Source: Alopecurus myosuroides (taxonomy: Eukaryota > Streptophyta > Magnoliopsida > Poales > Poaceae). Taken from it: a stretch of 64,000 nt of DNA. Both the position numbers and the translations under genes were made by a program. Under the pieces are notes generated by a model. It saw only the letters and a program-made list of their open reading frames with translations. It did no database searches and was not told where the DNA came from. The stretch covers positions 580,059,940 to 580,123,939 of the forward strand of contig CM054057.1 in the NCBI GenBank assembly GCA_028641055.1. Reading direction: 5' to 3'. This document shows, piece after piece, positions 54,491-64,000 of this stretch (its first letter is position 1; each line of letters starts with the position of its first letter).

Positions 54491-57400
54491 GGAGTTGTTC
54501 TTGCTAGTTGAAGATGGAATCCTAGAGCTGATCTTGCTTGCAAGTGACAAAGGCAGTACCTGAAGACTAGTAGAAACTAGAGACAAGGATATTGCAGGCA
54601 ATAGAAGACTATAAGAAGCAACAATGCCTCAGTAAGGGAGCATAAGAAATTATCCAGTGAATCATTAGGAAATATTAGAGAACCTATAATCTCTATCAAG
54701 TTCATCAAAGATAAGATACTCATAATAATGTGTTTAATGGAATCAGGTATCAAGTACGAAATAACAACAAGCCATTACATTCAAATGTCTTGTGCTATGT
54801 AGAGGCGGATGGTAACAAGCTTAACTACCTTGTTTTCCAGATCATGTTCATACATAAGACTAACAGATAACAACAAAAATTCATCTAAACCTAACCATGT
54901 AAATGATTACATGTTTCTAAAACGAACATTTGATAATAACCCTACTTGGAACCTGAGTGGAAAACAAACAAATAAGATTCCAAGCCACTCATGTTTTACA
55001 TCTGATCAAGTACTAAAAACAGCAAACATGGCTTAGACACACCTAAGTAAAATGGCAACCAAAATTGATACGAGTTGCAAATAATAGATAACAAAGCCAC
55101 AATAATAGAAAACAAGTGGTTTCCTAAATCAAAACCGTTTGGCATGACATGGAAACAAATTCCATAGTTGGTGATTTTTTTACAATGCATAAATAAAACT
55201 ACTAAGAAGTTTACCAAATGTTTCTTAAAATAAAATTATAGCTAAAATTTTCCAAGTGAGATACACCACTTTGGTACCCATATGCTTGTTGTGTGTTCTC
55301 ATGGTAACCATGCCTAGAATAATTCTAAAGCCATTTAAAAATTAAATAGAGAGAAAATAACAAAACAACTTAATTTAGCACCCAAGTCTAATATTTAAAT
55401 ATTCTTCAATTTTACCAAAACAAAACATGGTGAGGTGTGAAATTTGATAAGGAATTTAAATATGATTTTAATAATTTTCAAGGTCACAAAAAAGCCCAGA
55501 AAACAAGCTTTTCTTTTCAGTTTTCAATACCAGAAGGACCAGTCCGCAAATTATAGAAACTTTCAGGGGGTTTTTCGAGAAAGAATTATTTCTTTCTTAG
55601 ACCTCTGGCCAGAAGGCAAAGAACCATCTTGACTGCCGCCGTGTCGAAGCCCATGCCACCTCCTGCCTGCGACCTCGCGCGGATAAGAAGCAGGAGAGCT
55701 TCTCCTACTTGCCCTCTGCCTCCTCTCCTCTCCAACCTCTCTCTCTCTCTCTCTCTGTATTCCCCACTGGGAGCCCCGAAATCCTAACCGTAGCCCACGA
55801 CCATCGCTCGTTGCTGTCGTCTCCGGCCACGGCTGACCGCAACAAGAGCGCCATCAGCTCCACGGAGTTCTCCTCTCCCTCCTCGTCGAGTTTAGCTTCC
55901 AATGATGTTCGGGAGGAGACGAATCGGATCTCCTTCCTCAACTCAGGCCGTCGGCCAATTTTTGATGACGCCGTCGCTGTCGACCTCGCCTAGGATCGCC
56001 GAGCATCTCCTCGCATTCACGGTGAGCTCATGTACGCTTCGGTGCCCTCCGTTTGCTCTCTAGTTGCCGGGAGCCACGTCTCCGCGAGAGCCCGTGAGCG
56101 CCGCCGCGCCATTGCATGTCGGGAAGCCGTCGGCGACCATTTGATCGCCGCGTTGCTACCTAGTTGCTCGCCGGGAGCACCTCTAGGTAACAGAACAAAT
56201 CAACTGAGCCCAAACGCAGCAGATTCACAGATTGAAAGCGAGCAAGGAAGATTTGCTCTACTGTGAAGCGTTCATGGCGTCATGACAATTTTCTTTTTCT
56301 TTTATTTTTATTTTTGATTTAAAAACCGAATATGACAGGTGGGACCCACCTATCAATTTAAAAATAGACAGAAAAATCATTAAACTTAATAATTCAATAA
56401 CTTTAATTCTATAACTCAGAAAAATATAACTAATATACCAGATTAATCAGAAAAATATAATCTAAATATTTATGAAATTTTAAAAAATGTTTGATAAAAT
56501 TTAAAATTAAATATTTTTGAATCAAATTAAATCAATTAAAAATTGAGAAAAATAATAAATAATTCAAAAATCGGAAAAATACAAGTTATATACCAATTTG
56601 CTCAAAATTACAAATGTAACTCATCTATGATGTTTTCAAAGTCATTTGACCAAGTTTTCGTGTGTGCAATATTTTATGTAGTCATTTAATTCATTTAAAA
56701 TTAATAAATTAATAACATATTCAAATCTTCTCAGAAAACTTCAAATGTTATATCAAATTAAAGATAAAAGCATTTTCAATTGAAATATGTAAAACATAAC
56801 AAATTTTGTTTAACTTATGAACTTGTTTCTTGGGTATAATGGAATTCTATCTTGTTCCATTATAACCAGCAATAACTACTACAACATTATTTTCCTTATT
56901 ATTACAACCCTAATGTTTTCACACCTACTAAACTTATCATCACTAGTCATTAGCAAGTTATGTGATGATAGCGTTAGTTGTATTAATTCCCCATTTTCAA
57001 TTAAACTCTGTGTCGTTAGCTCTGCACTTTTGAACATAAAATAAAATGTGTGTGTTATCTTTTCAATAGTTGTTTCCATGTTCTATTGTCTTGTTAACTA
57101 ACCAAGTAATAAACACTTCTACCTAAACATGATAACAATTATTTGTTAAGTAAAAGTGAAACACATGTAAGTCTAAAAGAAGTAATAACCACCTCGTCAC
57201 AAGTAATGAAACAATTCACCTAAACCCTATGTGATTAAGTAATCGTACCAAACATAGCTTACACTTGCAAGCTGGGGTATTTTCCAGGGTATTTCTGGTG
57301 CATCTATTATTATGCATGTATCATGTTGCTAGTGTTTCAGTAGTCCTTACCGGGACTACTTTGCTATCTTCCAGATCTCGGGATTTCTCTACGCGAGCCT

Positions 57401-58680
57401 CAAACCCGAAGACATGGATTATTATTGTCATTATTTCTATCTCGTGCAAGTTCATCACTTGCTCATATCCTTGGCAGTATTTCATAACGAACTATTTGCA
57501 AAAACTCTATCGTATTACCAACTTTTCTCAAAAGAATGCATCATCATATTTTTATAATAATATGACTAATTGAATGACTACCCGAGTGGTAGTGTTCTGT
57601 TTGGTGGACGGATGGGACCATGGTAAGATGAATAGGTCAAAGGAAGGTTCCATCTGCATGAGAAAGTATTACCTAGGACTTAACCACAAATGCCCTCAGA
57701 ACTCGGTGCGCCGTAAATACCGTGTAACCATGGGTCTTGTATATCGAGTAAGTCAGTTGTGATCTTTTATCGTTCGCATGTCAACGGACTGCCAGAGACG
57801 TACACTCTAGGTCTTGCGGGACTACATGCACATGGGTGGGAGCCCTTACGTCCCACAGAGTCTGGGGGTCTATGAGTGTCTTTCAGAGGCGCCTAGATCT
57901 CCATTGCGAGGGGTGGAATCAGGGTTCAACCTGCTAGCAGAAATGAGTGGGCATGCGTTGTGCGGAGAACCAAGGTTTGGCTCGGATCAACAACCGGGCC
58001 CCACCTAAGTGGGTGTGGACATGAACTCGAGGCTTGTGCAACATTCTTGATCGCCCATGGGTAAAGTAATGCACCTCTGCAGAGTGTAAAAGGCTGTGGC
58101 ATGTTACCCCCTGTTCCGGGAAGGAACTGCGAACGCTACAGGAAATGCAACTCCATGAAGTTCTAGTCCTGTGATGGTCTGGCGTACATAGTTTTTAGAA
58201 TTAAAAGCAACCTCTTGAAGAAAGATTTACAAAACCTTGCATTAGGTTATGAATCTTTCGAGTCTAAAGCTGTAGTTAGGGCATCAAACAACCCATTATA
58301 TATCATGAACTTGTTGAGTAACGCTCGTTACTCATTCGTTCCCGTTTGACCCCCTGCTTAGAGTTGAAGCCTTATGGAAGTCGTCATCATGAAGCCGTCG
58401 CTACCTCATGAAGCTAGGTGGAGTCATCTCTTACTTAGCCAGTGAAGCATCGTCGTCAACAACACTGGTGGAGGAGAAGCTATCATTATGTAGGTAGAGT
58501 CCATTCATAGAATTAGATTCTCATAAGCCATAGATTAGGGCTGACATCAGACGTATTGGATTAGGTTCTGAGCTAGAGTTATTCCCCAGCTTAGGACTTC
58601 GAATTAATTCTTCTGATGTTTAATTAGTAGGTTAGTGTTATGATTCTTAATTAACAATTTGTTCCATGCTAATTTGTTGC
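54491..58680. other. AT-rich LTR-like repeat DNA without a supported gene
   Basis: No coding domain is found. 54500-55600 and 56280-57250 are AT-rich. 55620-56270 is a GC-rich island with a (CT)n tract (55737-55757) and a Ser/Pro-rich open frame (55709-55993) that I treat as non-coding. 57290-58640 has the look of a long plant LTR or its leader (dense short frames, GGGGTGGAATCAGGGTTCA, TGCACCTCTGCAGAGTGT), familiar from Ty3/gypsy LTRs of grasses. I could not define TG...CA ends or a duplication, so the class is inference. Confidence 0.35.
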
Positions 58681-58685
58681 TGCAG

Positions 58686-59151
58686 TAGTAACAAGAAGTG
58701 TCCAGCTCTCCTGAACTTCCTTTGCCGTAGCGGCATTCGTTTTGTTAGCGTTGATACAAACAATGACAAGATAAAGATGAAGAAAAGCTTCACTATTGCG
58801 ATACCGGCTGCGTGCCATATTGATATCCAGGAGATATTCAGTCCTCGGCATGATATGACTTTAATGGTTCATATGGCAGTGGATTTGATCGACGATTTCT
58901 ACGCTGGTATGAAGACCAAGATCGATAACCACAATGAGTGGGAGACGACCCCACTTCACGGCAAGAACATTAAGTATGCCACCATAGATGCTTACGTTGC
59001 ATACGAGTTGTACCGCATCATTCGAGTCATCAACCTTGGGCAGTGTCACCTCGAGCAGCAGCACCAGCAGTTGATGATGATGATGATTCAGACGACTATT
59101 AGTGTGTTTACATGGGCGAACACACTTTTTATATATCTCTATGATGTGTAG
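58686..59151 (+). pseudogene. DEDDy 3'-5' exonuclease, last exon (intact frame, 5' exon missing)
   Basis: A splice acceptor TTGCTGCAG ends at 58685. The exon then encodes SNKKCPALLNFLCRSGIRF, VSVDTNNDKIKMKKSFT, ACHIDIQEIF, MKTKIDNHNEWETTPLHG and IKYATIDAYVAYELYRII, ending at 59151. These align block by block with exon 2 at 52076-51668. The motif II Asp (VSVD) and the motif III Tyr-x3-Asp (YATID) are kept. The Asp-x-Glu motif I would be in exon 1, which is absent upstream, where LTR-like DNA lies. An ATG at 58666 in the former intron could open a 161-residue protein, but it would lack motif I. It is transposon-associated: a CACTA end lies 1.3 kb downstream. Confidence 0.6.
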
Positions 59152-60419
59152 TAGTGCTTGGGGTCGATCCTGTGATCTCTATTATGTATAGTACTTTTAT
59201 ATATCTCTCTCTAAGATGTAGTAGTGTGGGTCTCCTGTGATCTGGAGATCGAGTACTTTTATATGTATCTATATTTATATGTTCATGTTTAAGTATGATG
59301 TGAGAAAGATTTCATTGTGATCTATGTAATGTACGAATTACACACTTTTCTACCCCATTGTGCTATGGATTTTGGATGTCAGACGATGCACTTCGTGGTG
59401 TGACGACCTACTTCAGCGGCATCCACTTCTCTCTAGCAAGTTTCTTGACTTATAACCTGAATGTCTTGGATCAGATAAACATGAGGGAAACCTGTCAAGA
59501 GTTGGGTCATACCTTTGTCTTCTAACTTTCTAGTGCCTAGCCTAACACAACCAAAACAATTAGTTAGGCACTTCTCTACCCAATTTTGACGCCGGTACCG
59601 GCTTTATTCGTATAAGCCTGATTTTTTACAACGGGGTTAGGGTTTCATCGGAGAGGGACCTCTACTTCAAAGTACTAGATCATACAAACATGAGGGAAAT
59701 TTATCAAAAGTTGGGTTATGGATGTCTCATATTTGGATTTCTCTCATTTTTCTAATCGATTTAGACATATATATTTGTCAAAGAACAATTTACGGATTTG
59801 CATATATGAATTATTCAATATTAAATAGAAAAAGGCAAATAAATTAATTATTATTTGCATTTAAGAATATTTTAATTCAAAATATTATTAATAATTTTAT
59901 TTCTTTATTTAATAATTATTTTGATTCATAAAATAAATGTGTGACATCATAGTCCATAGGTTAATAGATTGATATGATACTATTGTAGGTAAGTATCTCT
60001 TGTTTGTAGGTAGCTCATAGTGAAAGAACTAAGAAGTTAAGCGTGCTAGTGCTCGAGTAGTGTGAGGATGGATGACCTTTACGAAAAGTGTTAGTAGAAG
60101 GGAGTAATTTAGATTGAAATTAAGAAAACTTAGTGATTAGTGATAAATGTGAGTTTAACTGGTTAAACAATAGAAATAAATAAAATGGATTTTTTCCGGA
60201 AAGAAATCGAAAAAAGAGAAAAAAAAAGACAACCCTTTGGTACCGGTTCGTAACACCAAAGGAACCCGGTCCCGTGGGCTCCTCCTGGACCACGTGAAGG
60301 CACTTTCAATACCGGTCAAAGTCTGGTGGGCCTTTAGTGCCGATTAATTAGCATCGGTTATCCAACCGGTACTAAAAGCCTCTGAAACCGGTACTAAAAG
60401 CCTATTTTCTACTAATGTG
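59152..60419. mobile_element. CACTA element, right part with inverted satellite units
   Basis: The right terminus ...TTTTCTACTAATGTG (60419), inverse CACATTAGTAGAAAA, is preceded by ACCGGTACTAAAAGCC subterminal repeats (60230-60405). Positions 59345-59740 hold about 1.1 satellite monomers in reverse orientation to those at 11220 and 26280 (CGGCATCCACTTCTCTC, ACGCCGGTACCGG). 59760-60180 mirrors the AT-rich block of the CACTA at 9897. The left end is not identified. It probably once lay before the exonuclease exon at 58686. Confidence 0.6.
59345..59740 (-). repeat. Satellite monomer, diverged and inverted
   Basis: The reverse complement reads GAGAGAAGTGGATGCCGCTGA, GACATCCAAAA, TTGGTTGTGTTAGG and similar words in the order of the array at 26280-28250, with lower identity. 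This ties the satellite family to CACTA-type sequence. Confidence 0.75.
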
Positions 60420-60665
60420 AGGAAAACTATTGGGAGGCCCCATTGATGGCGCAAGGCGGCAGCTCGCCCAGACGGTTCCAATGGTGTCTGTCTGGACGAG
60501 CATTCCAACGCTTTATTGACTATGTGTGTGGAGATGTTGTTACATCCGAATGGCCGAGTGAATCTAGTTGGATATATGCAACCTTTTATTTAAAATGTAT
60601 TTTATACACATTTTAAAATATAAAAAATTTGCAAAAAGAAAAGTGTGCGTGTATATGCATAAAAC
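60420..60665. other. Spacer between CACTA end and LINE
   Basis: No gene or terminus is seen. It is AT-rich toward the right. It ends next to the LINE target duplication (60666-60678). Confidence 0.4.
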
Positions 60666-60949
60666 AAAAGTGTTTCATTTTTTTTTGAAATGGGAAGTCC
60701 CAGCCTCTGCATCTGGACGATGCACACAGCTAGATTTTTATTAATATATCCAAAGTGCAGCGTGAAAAGTATAATTATTACAACTCAACGATATCGAATA
60801 GTGGCCACAAAGATTAGCCACAGAAAGATCACTAGAATACAACCACTATGCATGCAATATTCTAGTGTGCAACCAGCCACCCTGATTGAAGATAGCCCGG
60901 ACGACCGCCATCAGCCGGGTACATCCAAAATCCAAACGTCCTTGTTAGC

Positions 60950-61610
60950 CTTCTAAAGAGAGGAGAGACCACACGTGTATCCAGTGTGTAGATCTGTGAA
61001 CAACCTGCAAAAAATGACCGGCTCCCAAATTGTTGAAAATAACATCATTTCTACAGTTCCAAATAGCCCAAAGGAAAACACAAGTGCCAAAACGAACACT
61101 TGCTTTTGTGACCTTATCTACCCCATCCAACCAAGAACCAAACAAATTAGTTATGGAACTAGGGGGAGTTATACTAAATGTAAAGTGAATGATCCGCAAA
61201 ATTTGCGCGCAAAAATACAGGAAACGAATAGATGGTCAGCTGTTTCCTCATCCCCACAAAAAACGCAATTAGTGCATCGCGTCCATCGTCTCTTCGCTAA
61301 ATTATCCTTGGTGAGCAACTCTTTACGATAAAGAAACCACATAAAATCCTAATCTTAAGTGGTACTTTTAACCTCCATATATATTTGCGCAAGAAACCAG
61401 TGTTTCCATTCATTTGCTCCCCATAAAATGACTTCACCGAAAACATCCCTGATGTTGTTAACTTCCAATTAAATGAGTCTGATACATTCGATAATGAGAT
61501 GGTCATCAATCTCTCAAGAAGATGTAACCAAGCCTCCCTTTTATCACCTATCAAAGCTCTTCTAAACGAAATATTAGGATGGTCATGATAAAAAACGCGA
61601 GACACTAAAT
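60950..61610 (-). pseudogene. LINE ORF2 C-terminus (zf-RVT part)
   Basis: Minus strand: LDLVSRVFYHDHPNISFRRA, LTTSGMFSVKSFYGEQ and IWRLKVPLKIRILCGFF, then a shift, then PPSSITNLFGSWLDGVDKV and WAIWNCRNDVIFN. This is the post-RT zinc-binding and C-terminal region of plant LINEs, ending near 60950, with about 270 bp of 3' UTR to the poly-A. It has at least one frame change near 61290. Confidence 0.8.
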
Positions 61611-61619
61611 CAAGTTTCT

Positions 61620-63494
61620 GAGGGTGAAAATTTTCTCCTCGCTCAACCTTTTTCAGAGGAAGAAGTGTTTGAGGCTATTGACCATATGGAGCTAGATAAA
61701 GCTCCAGGTCTTGATGGGTTTCCTGCCGACTTCTATAAGAGGTTTTTGGATGTTATTAAAGATGATTTAATGGCATTATTTGCTCAGTTTCATTCAGGTG
61801 AGTTACAATTGTTCAAGTTGAACTTTGGCGTAATTATTCTGCTCCCAAAGAAGGAGTATGCGTGTAGAATTGAGCAATATATGCCCATTTATTTGTTGAA
61901 TGTCAGATTCAAAATCTTTACAAAGGTAGGAACGAATAGGGTCATCTCGATCGCGCAAAATATCATTAGACCTTCTCAGTCAGCTTTTCTCCCTGGGAGG
62001 AATATTCTCGAGGGTGTGGTTGTGTTGCATGAAACGATTCATGAGCTCAAGCATAAGAAAATGGATTGTGTACTTCTCAAAATAGATTTTGAGAAAGTAT
62101 ACGACAAGGTCAATTGGTCCTTCCTTCAACAAACGTTGTGTATGAAAGGTTTTACACCTAAGTGGTGAGAATGGGTTGCGAGGTTTGTTCAAGGGGGTAG
62201 TGTAGGGATTAAGGTGAATGATGATATTGGTCATTATTTTCAAATCCTAAAGGGATTACGACAGGGTGATCCATTGTCTCCTATACTCTTCAATCTGGTT
62301 GCTGATATGTTGGCAATTCTAACCGCAAGAGCAAAGGAGGATGGGCAAGTGGGGAGTTTAGTACCCCACCTAGTGGAGAGTGGGGTGTCTATTCTTCAAT
62401 ATGCGGATGATACCATCCTATTTCTTGAACATGATTTAGAAAAAACGGTTAATATGAAGTTGTTGTTATCCTTCTTTGAGCAATTATCGGGTTTAAAAAT
62501 TAATTTTCATAAGAGCGAGATCTTTTGTTTTGGAGCTGCCTGAGAGTTTGAGGAGGAATATCGACACATATTTGGATGGAGAATTACCTTATAAATATTC
62601 GGGGATTCCAATATATTATCGTAAACTGTTAAATAGAGAATGGAAACCGATTGAGGATCGGTTCGAGCAAAAACAGAGGTCTTAGGTAGGTAAGTTGCTC
62701 TCGTATGGAGATCGACTTGTTCTCATCAATTCGGTGCTCACAAGATTGCCTATGTTTTTTTTTATCTTTTTTCGAAATACCCGTTGGGGTACGGAAAAGA
62801 TTAGATTTGTATAGATCTAGATTCTTTTGACAAAATGATAAGCTAAAAAAGAAGTAGCGCTTAACCTAATGGAACATTGTTTGTCGTCCTAAAGACCAAG
62901 GTGGTCTTAGGATTGAGGTTTTAAAAGTTAAGAATAAGTGTTTAGTTAGCAAATGGCTATTTAAACTCTTAACGGAAGAAGGGGTGTGGCAGGAGGTGCT
63001 ACACAATAAATATATTAAAGATTTTGGTTTTGCTAAGTCTCGGTCGACTGAGATTTTCTTAAGTCTTAGTCACTTTTGAGAAAAGTGCAACCGTTGTTCA
63101 AAAAAAATGCAATTGCACTTTTCTGGACAGAAGTGCAACGGGTTCAGTTGCACTTATCTGCTCAGAAAAGGGCAATTGCACTTTTCTGGACAGAAGTGCA
63201 ACGGGTTCAGTTGCACTTATCTGCTCAGAAAAGTGCAATTGCACTTTTCTTTAAACTATAGTTGCACTTTTCTGAGTTGACTGAGACATAGGCATTTCCT
63301 TATCTCAAGTGGAAGCTAAGCCCACAGATTCACACTTTTGGAAGGGTATAACGAAAGTGAAAAAAGGGAGTTTTTTTCAGCATATTACTTGCACTCTGGG
63401 TGATGGCCATGGTGTTAGGTTTTGGGAGGACAATTGGTTAGGCCATTATTCATTAGCAACTCATTACCCATCTCTGTATAATATTGTGAGTCGC
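61620..63494 (+). pseudogene. LINE reverse transcriptase segment, inverted by twin priming
   Basis: Plus strand: EEEVFEAIDHMELDKAPGLD and GFPADFYKRF, RPSQSAFLPGRNI, VLLKIDFEKVYDKVNWSFL, a TGA after TPKW (62166), then LKGLRQGDPLSPILFNLV and the catalytic ILQYADDTILFLEHD (about 62395). After a stop at 62541 it continues broken through CRPKDQGGLRIEVL to FWEDNWLGHYSLAT and YPSLYNIV. Endonuclease is absent (5' truncation). A fold-back element interrupts it at 63036-63287. Stops at 62166 and 62541 and several shifts inactivate it. Confidence 0.85.
63036..63287. mobile_element. Fold-back MITE-like element inside the LINE
   Basis: The ends AGTCTCGGTCGACTGAG (left) and inverse TGTCTCAGTCAACTCAG (right) are related. 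Both lead into AAAAGTGCAAC. The core is a twice-repeated unit of about 68 bp (TGCAATTGCACTTTTCTGGA..., 63108 and 63176) composed largely of GTGCAATTGCAC palindromes, so the DNA can form long hairpins. It interrupts the LINE frame between KYIKDFG and KWKL. No target duplication was defined. Confidence 0.6.
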
Positions 63495-63507
63495 AAAAGT
63501 GTTTCAT

Positions 63508-64000
63508 AAAACACAGACAATTTTGTCAATGGTGTAAACAATCAAAATCTGTTGTTAGAAGTAAGTCGTCTCACGAGATAATTTTTCCTTTTTTAAACGT
63601 ACCATAGAAAATATTGTTTTTGAAGAAATGATCTATGAAGATGTATGACCAATCGTGGCGAAGAAATTAGTGTCAACTACAGCTTTTTTCCACACACACG
63701 CATCAGGGATCAGGTTATTAGTCCGTCGATCCCCAGTTCCCATCTGACGGTTTTGGTGCAGTATCTTGATTTTTTTTACAAATATGACCCCCTGCCCGAA
63801 TTGTATTGTCAAAACTAGCCCCCACCGAGTTTTATTGTCAAAAGTAACCTGGCGGGAGGAGAAAAAAGCGACATGTGTACTTTCCGCCGTATGAGATGGC
63901 GGAAAGGCACTTCCCGCCTACACAGTTGGCGGAAAGGCACTTTGTGCTGAAGCAATGTGCACCGTATTGAGCACCTTCCGCCCGTTCATACGGCGGGAAG
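63508..64000. other. Unassigned; start of an unidentified repeat near 63720
   Basis: The last 250 bp contain inverted CCGCC/GGCGG words: CTTTCCGCC with GGCGGAAAGGCAC three times (63880-63945), and GGCGGGAAG at the edge. A direct repeat TTGTATTGTCAAAACTAGCCC / TTTATTGTCAAAAGTAACC lies at 63799 and 63831. This looks like the terminal region of a DNA transposon that continues outside. No gene is seen. Confidence 0.35.

Larger units (their letters stand above)
60679..63494 (-). mobile_element. LINE insertion with twin-priming (5' inversion) structure
   Basis: An exact 13-bp duplication AAAAGTGTTTCAT flanks it (60666-60678, 63495-63507). The left end is a T run (the poly-A tail of a minus-strand insertion). 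From about 61615 leftward the LINE C-terminal coding is on the minus strand. From about 61620 rightward the earlier part, including reverse transcriptase, is on the plus strand. The inverted segment ends YPSLYNIVSR at 63494 and the uninverted one begins VSRVFYHDHPN, neighbours in the intact protein. This is what twin priming during LINE integration produces. Confidence 0.88.

Noticed and set aside
55709..55993. Ser-rich 94-codon frame as a gene
   Set aside because: It starts in a (CT)n tract within LTR-like DNA, has no domain and no visible promoter.
58666..58685. ATG at 58666 as the true start of the exonuclease
   Set aside because: It lies before a conserved splice acceptor (TTGCTGCAG) shared with the homologue at 52077, so it is former intron.

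Overview
This window is plant nuclear DNA from a grass (Poaceae), probably a pooid, but the species cannot be fixed from sequence alone. The case rests on the repeat families: a Ty3/gypsy element with an antisense PF04195-type gene, CACTA elements ending CACTAGTAGAAAA-like with TTAGTCCCGG or GCCGACGG subterminal repeats, Tourist/Harbinger elements with TAA duplications, GRF-zinc-finger MULEs, and DDYxxFYxLLxME transposon proteins. I found no ordinary host gene, tRNA or rRNA gene. Nearly everything is mobile DNA, and most of it can be unpacked into dated layers.

The oldest recognisable layer is a non-coding segmental repeat of about 2.7 kb present as copies at 734-1071 (copy 0), 1604-4268 (A), 6328-9896 (B, interrupted) and 22310-35200 (C, heavily interrupted). 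Comparing copies reveals exact empty sites: a PIF/Harbinger element (6413-8488) sits in B, and a MULE (23477-33419) and a Tourist-like MITE (33964-34311) sit in C. Further elements lie between or beside the copies: a CACTA end (1-733), a hAT-like element (5044-5704), a CACTA remnant (about 9897-12513), a second Harbinger-type element (14242-15534), and a 5'-truncated LINE (15818-22293) split by an intact, young Ty1/copia retrotransposon (16477-21823).

From 35201 a four-level nest follows: copy C is cut by a Harbinger-type element (35201 to about 54490), cut by a non-autonomous CACTA (35393-53361), cut by a 14.9-kb Ty3/gypsy element (35698-50646). The gypsy element has near-identical LTRs, broken gag-pol, and a separate antisense gene with eight exons, seven GT-AG introns and its own TATA box. 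The CACTA element carries, antisense, a two-exon DEDDy 3'-5' exonuclease (Werner/RNase D-like) pseudogene. A second copy of its last exon, still open, lies at 58686-59151 in front of another CACTA terminus (60419).

The right end holds AT-rich LTR-like repeat DNA (54491-58680), CACTA sequence with satellite monomers (59152-60419), a LINE with a textbook twin-priming inversion (60679-63494), a fold-back element inside it (63036-63287), and the start of an unidentified element (after about 63720). The only complete-looking transposition gene is the copia polyprotein. The MULE transposase, LINE proteins, gypsy gag-pol and Harbinger proteins are all broken.
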